NCBI GenBank assembly: GCA_037043455.1
Contig: JAWPHD010003263.1
Location: 1 to 64,000 of the forward strand
Direction: 5' to 3'
Source: Cyrtodaria siliqua
Taxonomy: Eukaryota; Mollusca; Bivalvia; Adapedonta; Hiatellidae
Length of the DNA: 64,000 nucleotides
Of this stretch, positions 23,292-33,894 are shown in pieces (positions within the stretch are counted from its first letter, which is position 1; each line of letters starts with the position of its first letter). Below the pieces are notes generated by a model that was not told the origin of the DNA, did not search any database, and saw nothing but the letters and a program-made list of their open reading frames with translations. The position numbers and the translations under genes were made by a program.

Positions 23292-24718
23292 TTGCCCCCA
23301 TGGATCTAACTTTCTTAGTTTGCCCCTAGGATCTAACCTTCTTAGTTTGCCCCATGGATATAACTTTATTAGTTTGCCCCATGGATCTAACTTTATTAGT
23401 TTGCCCCATGGATATAACTTTATTAGTTTGCCCCATGGATCTAACTTTATTAGTTTGCCCCATGGATCTAACTTTCTTAGTTTGCCCCATGGATCTAACT
23501 TTCTTAGTTTGCCCCATGGATCTAACTTTATTAGTTTGCCCCATGGATCTAACTTTCTTAGTTTGCCCCATGGATCTAACTTTCTTAGTTTGCCCCATGG
23601 ATATAACTTTATTAGTTTGCCCCATGGATCTAACTTTATTAGTTTGCCCCATGGATCTAACTTTATTAGTTTGTCCCATGGATCTAACTTTATTAGTTTG
23701 CCCCATGGATCTAACTTTATTAGTTTGCCCCATGGATCTAACTTTATCAGTTTGCCCCATGGATCTAACTTGATCAGTTTGCCCCATGGATCTAACTTTC
23801 TTAGTTTGCCCCATGGATATAACTTTATTAGTTTGCCCCATGGATCTAACTTTATTAGTTTGCCCCATGGATCTAACTTTATTAGTTTGCCACATGGATC
23901 TAACTTTATTAGTCTGCCCCATGGATCTAACTTTCTTAGTTTGCCCCATGGATCTAACTTTATTAGTTTGCCCCATGGATCTAGCTTTATAAGTTTGCCC
24001 CATGGATCTAGCTTTATTAGTTTGCCCGATGGATCTAACTTTCTTAGTATCGGCCCATGAATCTAACTTTATTAGTTTGCCCCATGGACCTAACTTTCTT
24101 AGTTTGCCCCATGGATCTAACTTTCTTAGTTTGCTCCATGGATCTAACTTTATTAGTTTGCCCCATGGATCTAACTTTATTAGTTTGCCCCATGGATCTA
24201 ACTTTCTTAGTTTGCCCCATGGATCTAACTTTCTTAGTTTGCCCCATGGATCTAACTTTCTTAGTTTGCCCCATGGATATAACTTTATTAGATTGCCCCA
24301 TGGATCTAACTTTATTAGTTTGCCCCATGGATCTAACTTTCTTAGTTTGCCCCATGGATCTAACTTTCTTAGTTTGCCCCATGGATCTAACTTTCTTAGT
24401 TTGCCCCATGGATATAACTTTATTAGTTTGCCCCATGGATCTAACTTTATTAGTTTGCCCCATGGATCTAACTTTCTTAGTTTGCCCCATGGATCTAGCT
24501 TTATTAGTTAGCCCCATGGATCTTACTTTCATAGTTTGCCCCATGGATCTAACTTTCTTAGTTTGCCCCATGGATCTAACTTTATTAGTTTGCCCCATGG
24601 ATCTAACTTTATTAGTTTGCCCCATGGATATAACTTTATTAGTTTGTCCCATGGATCTAACTTTATTAGTTTGCCCCATGGATCTAACTTTATTAGTTTG
24701 CCCCATGGATCTAATAGT
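23292..24718. repeat. 27-bp minisatellite, ~53 copies
   Basis: The unit is 'gccccatggatctaacttta' plus 'ttagttt', with common variants tta/tct (I/L) and atc/ata. Each unit holds a CCATGG palindrome. The period is nine codons, so several frames are open on both strands for 140-250 codons. They read SLPHGSNFI and CPMDLTLLV on + and MGQTNKVRS on -. These are by-products of the array. Confidence 0.95.
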
Positions 24719-25640
24719 ATGAATTAGTTGGGCAATAATAACTCCACAGTCATCACATAACTTTACTACTGAATGTTGTGAAATAGTTGGACAATAATAA
24801 CCCACAGTCATCACATAACTTTATTAGTTTGCCCCAAGGATCAAACGTTATTAGTTTGCCCCAAGGATCAAACGTTATTAGTTTGTCCCAAGGATCTAAT
24901 AGTATGAATTAGTTGGGCAATAATAACTCCACAGTCATCACATAACTTTACTAATGCTGTGAATTAGTTGGACAATAATAACTCACATAAAAGTTTACTA
25001 GTTTGCCCCATGAATCTAACTTTATTAGTTTGTCCCATGGATCTAACTTTATTAGTTTGCCCCATGGATCAAACTTTATTTGTTTGCCACATGGATATAA
25101 CTTTACTAGTCTGCCCCATGGATCTAATAGTATGAATTAGTTGGGCAATAGTAACTCCACAGTCATCACATAACTTTACTACTGAATGTTGTGAAATAGT
25201 TGGACAATAATAACCCACAGGTCATCACATAACTTTATTAGTTTGCCCCAAGGATCAGACGTTATTAGTTTGCCCCAAGGATCAAACGTTATTAGTTTGC
25301 CCCAAGGATCAAACGTTATTAGTTTTCCTCATGGATCTAATAGTATGAATTAGTTGGGCAATAATAACTCAGCAGTCATCACATCATCACATAACTAATA
25401 TGTGAAATTGTTGGAAAATAATGACCCATGGGTCATCACATAACTTTACTATTTTCCCACATTATATCTACTGTTGTTTGTTACTACGAAAATAATAACT
25501 CCGGAGTCATTACATAGCTTTAATGTTCTAATATTATGAACTAGTTCAAAAATAATAACCTAAGGGTTATTGCATAATTTTGCTTGTTTGCCACATAGGT
25601 CAGAAAGTGTGAGTTAGTAGTTTGCCACATAGGTCTAAAA
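24719..25640. repeat. Higher-order extension of the 27-bp array
   Basis: A few 27-bp units alternate with a ~90-bp segment ('gaattagttgggcaataata', 'cagtcatcacataacttta'). The block repeats about four times, decaying to 25640. A diverged tail with 'cacataactttact' continues to about 26110. Confidence 0.85.
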
Positions 25641-26125
25641 GTGTTTGTTAGTTTTGAAACAGATGACTCAGGGGTTCAGTGCTCAAATTTAGCACTTTTA
25701 TTAGTCATTATTTTGCCAGTTGATAACAAATTAACTTGCAAATTATAGCTTACTCTAGCAAACAATATACAATAATCCTTTTTGAAATCAATTTGATTGG
25801 TCATTGATTGCCTATAAACCATATTATGCCTAAATAGTTTTACTTTCCATCAATCTTTCAAACTAGAAAGTAGTTGCAAAATATTGCCATTCCTTCAAAA
25901 GTTGGCATTTTGAGAACTTGACTGGTGAAATGCTAGTAAAGTAGCTTAAAGTTATCATATACTTTTATTGTTTTACCCCATGCACCTCATTATATGCATG
26001 GGATTGAAAACAATTAACCACAAGGGTCATCACATAACTTTGCTGTTTTCTCTAATGAATCTATACATGTGAATTAGTTTGAACACAAGGCTCACTTAAC
26101 TATTTTGCATCACAAATCAGACTTT

Positions 26126-28352
26126 TGACATGTTAACATGTATTGTCCTGACCACCCACTCCACTACAAATGAAGTCCTGACCTACCATCCATTCCACTA
26201 CAAATGAAGTCCTGACCTACCATACATTCCAATACAAATGAAGTTCTAACCTACCACCCACTCCACTGCAGATGAAGTCCTGACCTACCGCACACTCCAC
26301 TACAAATGAAGTCCTGACCTACCACCCACTCCACTACAGATGAAGTCCTAACCTACCACACACTCCACTACAAATGAAGTCCTGACTTACCACCCACTCC
26401 ACTACAGATGGAGTCCTGGCCTACCTCCCTCTTAACAACAAATGATGTCTTGACCTATCTCCCACTCCACTACAAATGAAGTCCTGACCTACCACCAACT
26501 CCACTACAAATGAAATCTTGACCTACCACCCACTCCACTACAAATGAAGTCCTGGCCTACCTCCCACTTAACAACAAATGATATCCTGACCTATCTCCCA
26601 CTCCACTACAAATGAAGTCTTGACCTACCACCCACTCCACTACAAATGAAGTCCTGACCTACCAACCACTCCACTACTAATGAAGTCCTAACCTACCACC
26701 CACTCCACTACTAATGAAGTCCTGACCTACCTCCCACTCCACTACAAATGAAGTCATGGCCTACCTCCCACTCCACTACAAATGAAGTCATGGCCTACCT
26801 CCCACTTAACAACAAATGATGTCCTGACCTACCTCCCACTCCACTACTAATGAAGTCCTGACCTACCACCCTCTCCACTACAAATGAAATCCTAACCTAC
26901 CACCCACTCCACTACTAATGAAGTCCTGACCTACCACCAACTCCACTACAAATGAAGTCCTAACCTACCTCCCACTCCACTACTAATGAAGTCCTAACCT
27001 ACCTCCCACTCCGCTACAAATGAAGTCCTGACCTACCACCCACTCCACTATAAATGAAGTCCTAACCTACCTCCCACTCCACTACAAATGAAGTCCTGAC
27101 CTACCACCCATTCCACTACAAATGAAGTCCTAACCTACCTCCCACTCCACTACTAATGAAGTCCTGACCTACCACCCATTCCACTACAAATGAAGTCCTA
27201 ACCTACCTCCCACTCCACTACTAATGAAGTCCTAACCTACCACCCACTCCACTACAGATGAAGTCCTGACCTACCACCCACTCCACTACAAATGAAGTCC
27301 TGACCTACCACCCACTTCACTACAAATGAAGTTCTGACCTACCACCCACTCCACTACAGATTAAGTCCTGACGTACCACCCACTCCACTACAAATGAAGT
27401 CATGACCTACCACCCTCTCCACTACAAATGAAGTCCTGACCTACCACCCTCTCACTACAAATGAAGTCCTGACCTACCACCCACAACACTACAAATGAAG
27501 TCCTGACCTACCACCCTCTCCACTACAAATGAAGTCCTGACCTACCACCCACAACACTACAAATGAAGTCCTAGCCTACCACTCACAACACTACAAATGT
27601 AGTCCTGACATACCACCCACACCACTACAAATGAAGTCCTGACCTACCACCCACAACACTACAAATGAAGTCCTGACCTACCACCCAATCCACTACAAAT
27701 AAAGTCCTGACCTAGCACCCTCTCCACTACAAATGAAGTCCTGACCTACCACCCACAACACTACAAATGAAGTCCTAGCCTACCACCCACAACACTACAA
27801 ATGAAGTCCTGACATACCACCAACACCACTACAAATGAAGTCCTGACCTACCACCCACATCACTACAAATGAAGTCCTGACCTACCACCCAATCCACTAT
27901 TAATGAAGTCCTAGCCTACCACTCACTCCACTACAAATGAAGTACTGATCTACCACCCACTCCACTACAAATGAAGTCCTGAACTACCCCCACTCCACTA
28001 CAAATGAAGTCCTGACCTACCTCCCACTCCACTACTAATGAAGTCCTAACCTACCTCCCACTCCACTACAAATGAAGTCCTAACCTACCACCCACTTCAC
28101 TACAAATAAAGTCCTAACCTACCTCCCACTCCACTACAAATGAAGTCCTAACCTACCACTCACTCCACTACAAATGAATTCTTGATCTACAACCAATTCC
28201 ACTACAAATGAAGTACTGATCTACCCCCACTCCACTATAAATGAAGTCCTGACCTACCCCCACTTCACTATAAATGAAGTACTGACCTACCACCCACTCC
28301 ACTACAAATGAAGTCCTAACCTACCTCCCACTCAACTACAAGTGAAGTCCTG
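26126..28352. repeat. 34-bp minisatellite, ~65 copies
   Basis: The unit is 'tacaaatgaagtcctgacct' plus 'accacccactccac'. Variants (tactaatgaa, taacctacct, cacaacac) are grouped regionally, suggesting local amplification. The array is interrupted by a SINE and resumes at 28655. Confidence 0.95.
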
Positions 28353-28650
28353 ACTTAGGGCTGGCGTGGCGCAGTCGGTAGCGCGGATTTGCAGCCGGAG
28401 GCCCCGGGTTCAATCCTCTGTGGGGACACTGAGTTCTGTCGATGTGTTCTTGGGCAAGACACTTTCCGGGCGGTCCCGTGTATCGGTCTATCCTCCGAGC
28501 ACGTTAAAGAACCATAGGAATCTATTCGATAATAAGAGTAGGGCAGGTTCCCGGATTCCTATGTATCCTTCCCCTCTCTCTGGGGCGGCTCTAAATAACC
28601 TATACTGTGTTGATGAGCCGTTAAACAACATTCAATTCAATTCTGATTTA
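28353..28650 (+). mobile_element. tRNA-derived SINE inserted in the 34-bp array
   Basis: The head carries an RNA polymerase III A box (TGGCGCAGTCGGTAGCG, from about 28365) and a B box (GGTTCAATCC, about 28407). A body with 'tgttcttgggcaagacactt' follows, and a tail 'aacaacattcaattcaattc'. The flanks 'ctgactta' and 'ctgattta' look like an imperfect target-site duplication. The central GGCAAGACACTT domain is shared with the SINE at 63714-63856. The open frame across it is not a gene. Confidence 0.85.
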
Positions 28651-28654
28651 ATTC

Positions 28655-28858
28655 CCATTCCACTACAAATGAGGTCCTGACCTAACTCCCACTCCATTAT
28701 AGAAGTCCTGACCTAACTCCCACTCCACTATATATGAAATCCTGATCTAACTCACACTCCACTATCAAGTCCTGACCTAACTCACACTCCACTACAAATG
28801 AAGTCCTGACCTAACTCACACTCCATTACAAGTCCTGACCTAACTCATACTCCACAAA
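28655..28858. repeat. 34-bp minisatellite, remainder after SINE
   Basis: Diverged units with 'gaagtcctgacctaactccc', shorter and less regular than those left of the SINE. Confidence 0.85.
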
Positions 28859-28979
28859 AAGATCTTGTGTACCTTTACAATATCATTTACTGCATGTACT
28901 TACTGTTGCATGTGAACAATCCCAACCCCCCTCACACCTTTAACACAAGCACCTTGGGAAAACGTTTGATCAATACTTA

Positions 28980-30050
28980 AAGGCATTTGCTGTAGTTTTC
29001 GATGCGCAGCTTTTTTGGGCGACTTCTCTTCTAAAACTATTGAATGGATTTTCCTACAAATATATGGGAATGTTACTTTTGATGTCTAGTTGTATGTTTT
29101 TTTGTTTTTCATTTTTTTGAAATTTTTTTTTTTGAATTTTTTTTATTTTTTTTTATTTTATTTTTTTTTTTTTAAAAAAATTTATTGTCTTTATTTAAAT
29201 AAAGGCCTATTATTAGATACATAAATAGGAAAAATATAGCATTTTGAAAAAATACCAACAAAATTAAAAAAAATAATCATAATGGTATGGTTTCAAAAAC
29301 CAATATTAAATTAAATCTCAATATGCATGGTGTCCTATAAATTTAATTGAATATATTGTCTAAATAGATGTTCAAATAAGTGCCTAGGAAGTTTGAACAA
29401 ATTCTGTTATTCTGCTACATAACAAAAAAGGAAAATATACCATTTCTATATAATTTCATACAAAACTTGGCCTTTTAGCATAGGGTTAGGGTTTCAAATT
29501 CTTTTTCTAAACAAGCATGGGGACCTATCATTGTTATTGTAGATTTTGTTTTTATATATGTTAAACTATGTGCTTAGAAAGTTTAAAAAAAATCTGTTAT
29601 TGGGAACATACAAAAAAAAAAGGAAATTGTATCATTATGGGCTAATTTGTGCATAAATTGTGGTAATGGTCTCAACAGATTTTGTAAAAAAATATAGGTT
29701 TTACATAAAGATGAGCTTTAAATGTTATTGTTATTAAATGTTCTTTACTTTAATACAATTTTAGCAGAATTGTGACCAATGAATAAATGGTTAGACTTCA
29801 AAAATATCTTATTTAGCTATTTCATGGACTTGTTCAACTTTTTGGACAGATTGACATGAAGGTGGCATTACAAATTATTTTTAAAATTTTTAACAAGCAT
29901 GGTGACCTACCATTATTTTTGCCTTTTCTGTCTATATTTAAAAAAGTTTAAGGAAAATCTGTTATGCAGAAAAAACTATAGAAAATGTCTTTAAGGGCAA
30001 TTGGCATAGTCACTAGTAGAGCTTTTCAAGGCCCTGTTGTATCTCTTGTA
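28980..30050 (+). mobile_element. Pearl-like element with AT-rich ~180-bp cores, ending just before a PLC exon
   Basis: It begins with one core of the 7931-9535 family ('attgaatggattttcctaca', 'gatgtctagttg'). A T/A-rich low-complexity run (29095-29180) follows. Four to five diverged ~180-bp units come next ('gtgcctaggaagtttgaaca', 'tctgttattctgctac'). It ends 'agtagagcttttcaaggccc' plus 'tctcttgta', like the 3' ends of the other elements. The end lies about 47 bp upstream of the 30097 exon and thus occupies part of the branch-point region. Confidence 0.6.
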
Positions 30051-30096
30051 TGTTCTGTACACACCATAGTTGACTGGTGTTTTCTTGTAACTGTAG

Positions 30097-30238
30097 GGAA
30101 CTCTTACTGCTGATGAGGAGATGGCACTGATGTCCAACTACCACTACACCGGTGCAACAACCAACATACACCCTTGGTTGTCAGCCATGGTGAATTATGC
30201 ACAACCAGTCAAGTTTCAGGGGTTTGATGTTGCAGAAG
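30097..30238 (+). CDS. PLCB4: PLC-beta exon: start of catalytic Y domain
   Basis: Reads [20 protein letters not shown], then [20 protein letters not shown] and QGFDVAE, the conserved entry to the Y half of the PLC TIM barrel. The (S)[13 protein letters not shown]...[12 protein letters not shown] pattern is that of the PLCB4/norpA class. PLC hydrolyses PIP2 to IP3 and diacylglycerol at the plasma membrane downstream of G-alpha-q. The acceptor is 'cttgtaactgtag' and the donor GTAATG. It is 142 nt, phase 0 in and phase 1 out. The last G completes the first codon of either alternative next exon: GAG (Glu) with 38317 or GTT (Val) with 43082. Confidence 0.95.
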
Positions 30239-30620
30239 GTAATGCCGCCCTGGCACTTATTGTACACATAATATGGGCTAGTTTCATACTAATCTGTGAC
30301 AAAACATGTCCTAGACAGCACTAACCATAAACATGTATGTATGTATTATAATTGAATATGCTCTGAGCAAAAGATTCATCAAAACTATTGGCATCACTGT
30401 TTCAACACAACAAGATAATGAGCCATTATTTGAATATTTAGTAAAACATGTTACATCAGACTTCTACTTTGATATGCTTTAAGTGCCTGTTTAAATATTT
30501 GTTTGAAACTAGCCACCATTGATAACTGTGTTTCTGTTGTCATAGATACATTCACATGCTACAATTTATTGTAAAAAGCTCATTCTCATTTTAAGTTCAT
30601 TGCTTCACTTTTCATTTTCT
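30239..30620 (+). other. Intron, no feature seen
   Basis: AT-rich intron between the 30097 exon and the 72-bp array. Confidence 0.6.
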
Positions 30621-31939
30621 TTCCTACTTCAACTGTAGTAAATAAGCTATGCCATATGTAAAAAAAATAGACTTGAAAGTCATGGAGACCTGTTGATCCA
30701 TACATGGAAAATGTAGTAATGAGTTGTGCTGTATGTAAATATGCTTGAAAGTCATGGAGAACAGTACATCCATACATGGACTATATAGTAATGAGTTATG
30801 CCATATGTAAATATGCTTAAAAGTCATGGAGACCTGTCCATCCATACATGGACTATATAGTAATGAGTTATGCCATATGTAAATATGCTTAAAAGTCATG
30901 GAGACCTGTCCATCCATACATGGACTATATAGTAATGAGTTATGTCATATGTAAATATGCTTGAAAGTCATGGAGAACAGTACATACATACATGGACTAT
31001 ATAGTAATGAGTTATGTCATATGTAAATATGCTTGAAAGTCATGGAGAACAGTACATACATACATGGACTATATAGTAATGAGTTATGCCATATGTAAAT
31101 ATGCTTGAAAGTCATGGAGAACAGTACATCCATACATGGACTATATAGTAATGAGTTATGCCATATGTAAATATGCTTGAAAGTCATGGAGAACAGTACA
31201 TACATACATGGACTATATAGTAATGAGTCATGCCATATGTAAATATGCTTGAAAGTCATGGAGAACAGTACATCCATACATGGACTATATAGTAATGAGT
31301 CATGCCATATGTAAATATGCTTGAAAGTCATGGAGAACAGTACATACATACATGGACTATATAGTAATGAGTTATGCCATATGTAAATATGCTTGAAAGT
31401 CATGGAGAACAGTACATCCATACATGGACTATATAGTAATGAGTTATGCTGTATGTAAATATACTTGAAAGTCATGGAGAACAGTACATCCATACATGGA
31501 CTATATAGTAATGAGTTATGCTGTATGTAAATATACTTGAAAGTCATGGAGAACAGTACATCCATACATGGACTATATAGTAATGAGTTATGCCGTATGT
31601 AAATATGCTTGAAAGTTCATGGAGACCTGTACATCCATACATGGACTATATAGTAATGAGTTGTGCCATATGTAAATATGCTTGAAAGTCATGGAGACCT
31701 GTACATCCATACATGGACTATATAGTAATGAGTTATGCCGTATGTAAATATGCTTGAAAGTTCATGGAGACCTGTACATCCATACATGGACTATATAGTA
31801 ATGAGTTATGCCGTATATAAATATGCTTGAAAGTTCATGGAGAGCAGTATATGCATGGACTATATAGTAATGAGTTATGTCGTATGTAAATATGCTTGAA
31901 AGTTCATGGAGACCAGTACATCCATACATGGACTATATA
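30620..31939. repeat. 72-bp minisatellite, ~18 copies
   Basis: The unit starts 'catggactatatagtaatga' and continues 'tatgccatatgtaaatatgc', 'ttgaaagtcatggagaacag'. It begins with a head segment (ttcattttctttcctacttc) that appears again at 32428. The 24-codon period keeps minus-strand frames open, a by-product. Confidence 0.95.
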
Positions 31940-32420
31940 TACTGAAAGGAAAAAGAAACGCAGGGTGCGTATTTCCGCTATATATTGCATATACTGCACA
32001 CTTAATTCCATATATATTCCAAGGAAATCCCAAGATGTTTTGTAAAAAAAAAAGTGCAGTTAGTTTGAGAAAGGACACAACTGTGATGTTGTAGACGTTT
32101 TAATCACAGTACACGTTGTAACAAGAAATTCATAAATGCTGAAGTTCCTCTTTGAAAAATTGAGCCAGTTCAGTACTGTATTTAATGTTAAGTGATTGCA
32201 ACATTTAAAGCCTAAGTTTGCTCACCTGCTTGAGCCAAATGCGCATTCTGACGATAATGAAACTTTAAAGGGGTAACCATTGGTGTGTTCAGTGCTGTTT
32301 AAACCTTCTTTCTAAAAGGACAGGCCTAATGTCGCCCTGTACCATTCGATTAGCAGTAGCATATTAAACATACAATATATAGCGGAAATACGCACCCTGC
32401 TTTTCTTTTTCCTTTCAGTA
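31940..32420. mobile_element. MITE with 48-bp TIRs and TA target duplication, inside the 72-bp array
   Basis: Left TIR 31940-31987 (starts tactgaaaggaaaaagaaac) and right TIR 32373-32420 (ends tttttcctttcagta) match over 48 bases with one mismatch. The flanking TA at 31938-31939 and 32421-32422 is the target duplication. Removing the element and one TA restores the array sequence ggactatatagtaa exactly. The 481-bp element has no coding capacity. TA targeting suggests mobilisation by a Tc1/mariner-type transposase. Confidence 0.9.
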
Positions 32421-32422
32421 TA

Positions 32423-32640
32423 GTAATTTCATTTTCTTTCCCTACTTCCACTGTAGTAAATAAGCTATGCCATATGTAAAAAAAGTATGCTTGAAAGTCA
32501 TGGAGACCTGTCCATCCATACATGGACTATGTAGTAATGAGTTATGCCGTATGTAAATACGCTTGAAAGTCATGGAGACCAATCCATCCATACTTAGAAT
32601 ATGTAGGGATATGAATATCCATCCACAGTATGACTACGTA
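32423..32640. repeat. 72-bp minisatellite, remainder after MITE
   Basis: The head segment 'ttcattttctttccctactt' is followed by two to three units ('gtcatggagacctgtccatc'), then decay. Confidence 0.85.
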
Positions 32641-33284
32641 GAATTAGTTATGCCTATGAAAATATGGAGACTAGTCCATCCACATCCCTACTTGGATTAT
32701 TTTGTCAACAAATAGACTTCTTTAAAAAGAATCCAATGAGAGGATAGTAACCTGGATAGAGCTGGTGTAAACAGAAGTAATGTTGTAGGTGATCTTAGAT
32801 TCTGTGTCCTAGTTATGGAGCGGAGCAGAATGCTTTGTACATATCTAAACGGTTGCACAAGGCAGGCCAAGTTCGATAAAAATCCATCTACAGTTCACTT
32901 GGCATACAAAGTTTTCAAATAAGATATTAACTTGTCAAAACTTTTAAATTGCATCTCTACAGCATTACCACAATCATCAGGCATCCTATTATTGTTGCTT
33001 GCATGTGAATCAAACAAATAAAAACAAATAAAAACATTCATCGACTTAGAACATAATGTCAGCCCATTTGAGGTGAACAAAATCATTTCTGACAATTGAA
33101 ATGCATTTTCAATGAAAGAGACACGGTTTGTGAATTGCTGTAATGGCGAACAACACCATAGAAAAGTCTGTCATGAACTTCAGCATTAATGTGGCCATTA
33201 GATCGTATAGAGACACAATTACATCTACTTCCTGCTTTTAACCATCTCTGTGGATAAGACTGGTAATCATGCTTATATACCATA
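32641..33284 (+). other. Intron; possible transposon-gene scrap on minus strand
   Basis: No PLC exon is present. A minus-strand frame at 33083-33283 contains SNGHINAEVHDRLFYGVVRH, which has coding-like composition and could be a scrap of a transposon-associated protein. I cannot assign it, and nothing around it supports a gene. Confidence 0.3.
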
Positions 33285-33893
33285 TTTCCCCTAATAAGAG
33301 AGCATCCCCTAATAGAAGCTTCACCGCAAGGTGCAGCTCATGGGAAGAAAGCTCAAGATTGTTATTCATGTCATTTGGAGGTCATGGGCATTGTTACTAT
33401 AAATAGATTTTTTTCCTGCTCAGTAACTTTACAATTTTCACTTGTGGGATTTTTTATGAAACTTCACCACAAAGTGCAGCTCAAGGAAAGGAACCTCAGG
33501 GGTTTATTCAGGTTATTTGGTCAAAGGTCGCTCCTACTATAAAAAGAAGAAAAAAATCTAGTCATTACTGTAGATTTAAAATAAAACTTTTAACACAAGG
33601 TGCGGCTCATACAAAGGAAGCTTTGGATTGTTATTTGGGTTAAATAAAGGTCAAGGTCACTGTTATTATAAATATAAAATTGGCATTTGGGTCATTTGAT
33701 CAAAGTCAAGGTTACTGTTACTTTAATTAGAACATTGGTTTCCGTTCAATAACTTAACTTTCCCTTGAGGAAATTTAACAAAAAAAAACTCTAGGTGTGG
33801 CTCATGGAAAGGAAGCACCGAATTATTATTCAGGTCATTTGGTCAAAGCTCAAGGTTACTGTTGCTATAAATAGTTTTGGTTGCCCCTCATTG
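33285..33893 (+). mobile_element. Tandem-core dispersed repeat, ~130-150-bp units
   Basis: About four cores with 'aaggtgcagctcatgggaag', 'aaggtcactgttactataaa' or variants. It starts near 'atttcccctaataagagagc'. Related single cores occur at 7355-7690. Confidence 0.55.
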
Positions 33894-33894
33894 A

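Noticed and set aside
23320..24814. Long repetitive proteins (9-residue repeats) on both strands
   Set aside because: The frames are open only because the unit is 27 bp. They have no signal peptide, start context or splice support and occur in overlapping frames.
28365..28430. Functional tRNA gene
   Set aside because: A and B boxes are present but the rest does not close into a cloverleaf and continues into a SINE body.
28366..28680. 104-codon open frame beginning MAQSVAR
   Set aside because: It reads through the polymerase III boxes and body of a SINE and into the flanking array.
31017..31565. 182-codon minus-strand frame
   Set aside because: Explained by the 72-bp minisatellite.
33083..33283. 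Minus-strand coding fragment with SNGHINAEVHDRLFYGVVRH
   Set aside because: Composition is coding-like, but it is short, unplaced and without splice or family support. It is noted only as a possible transposon scrap.
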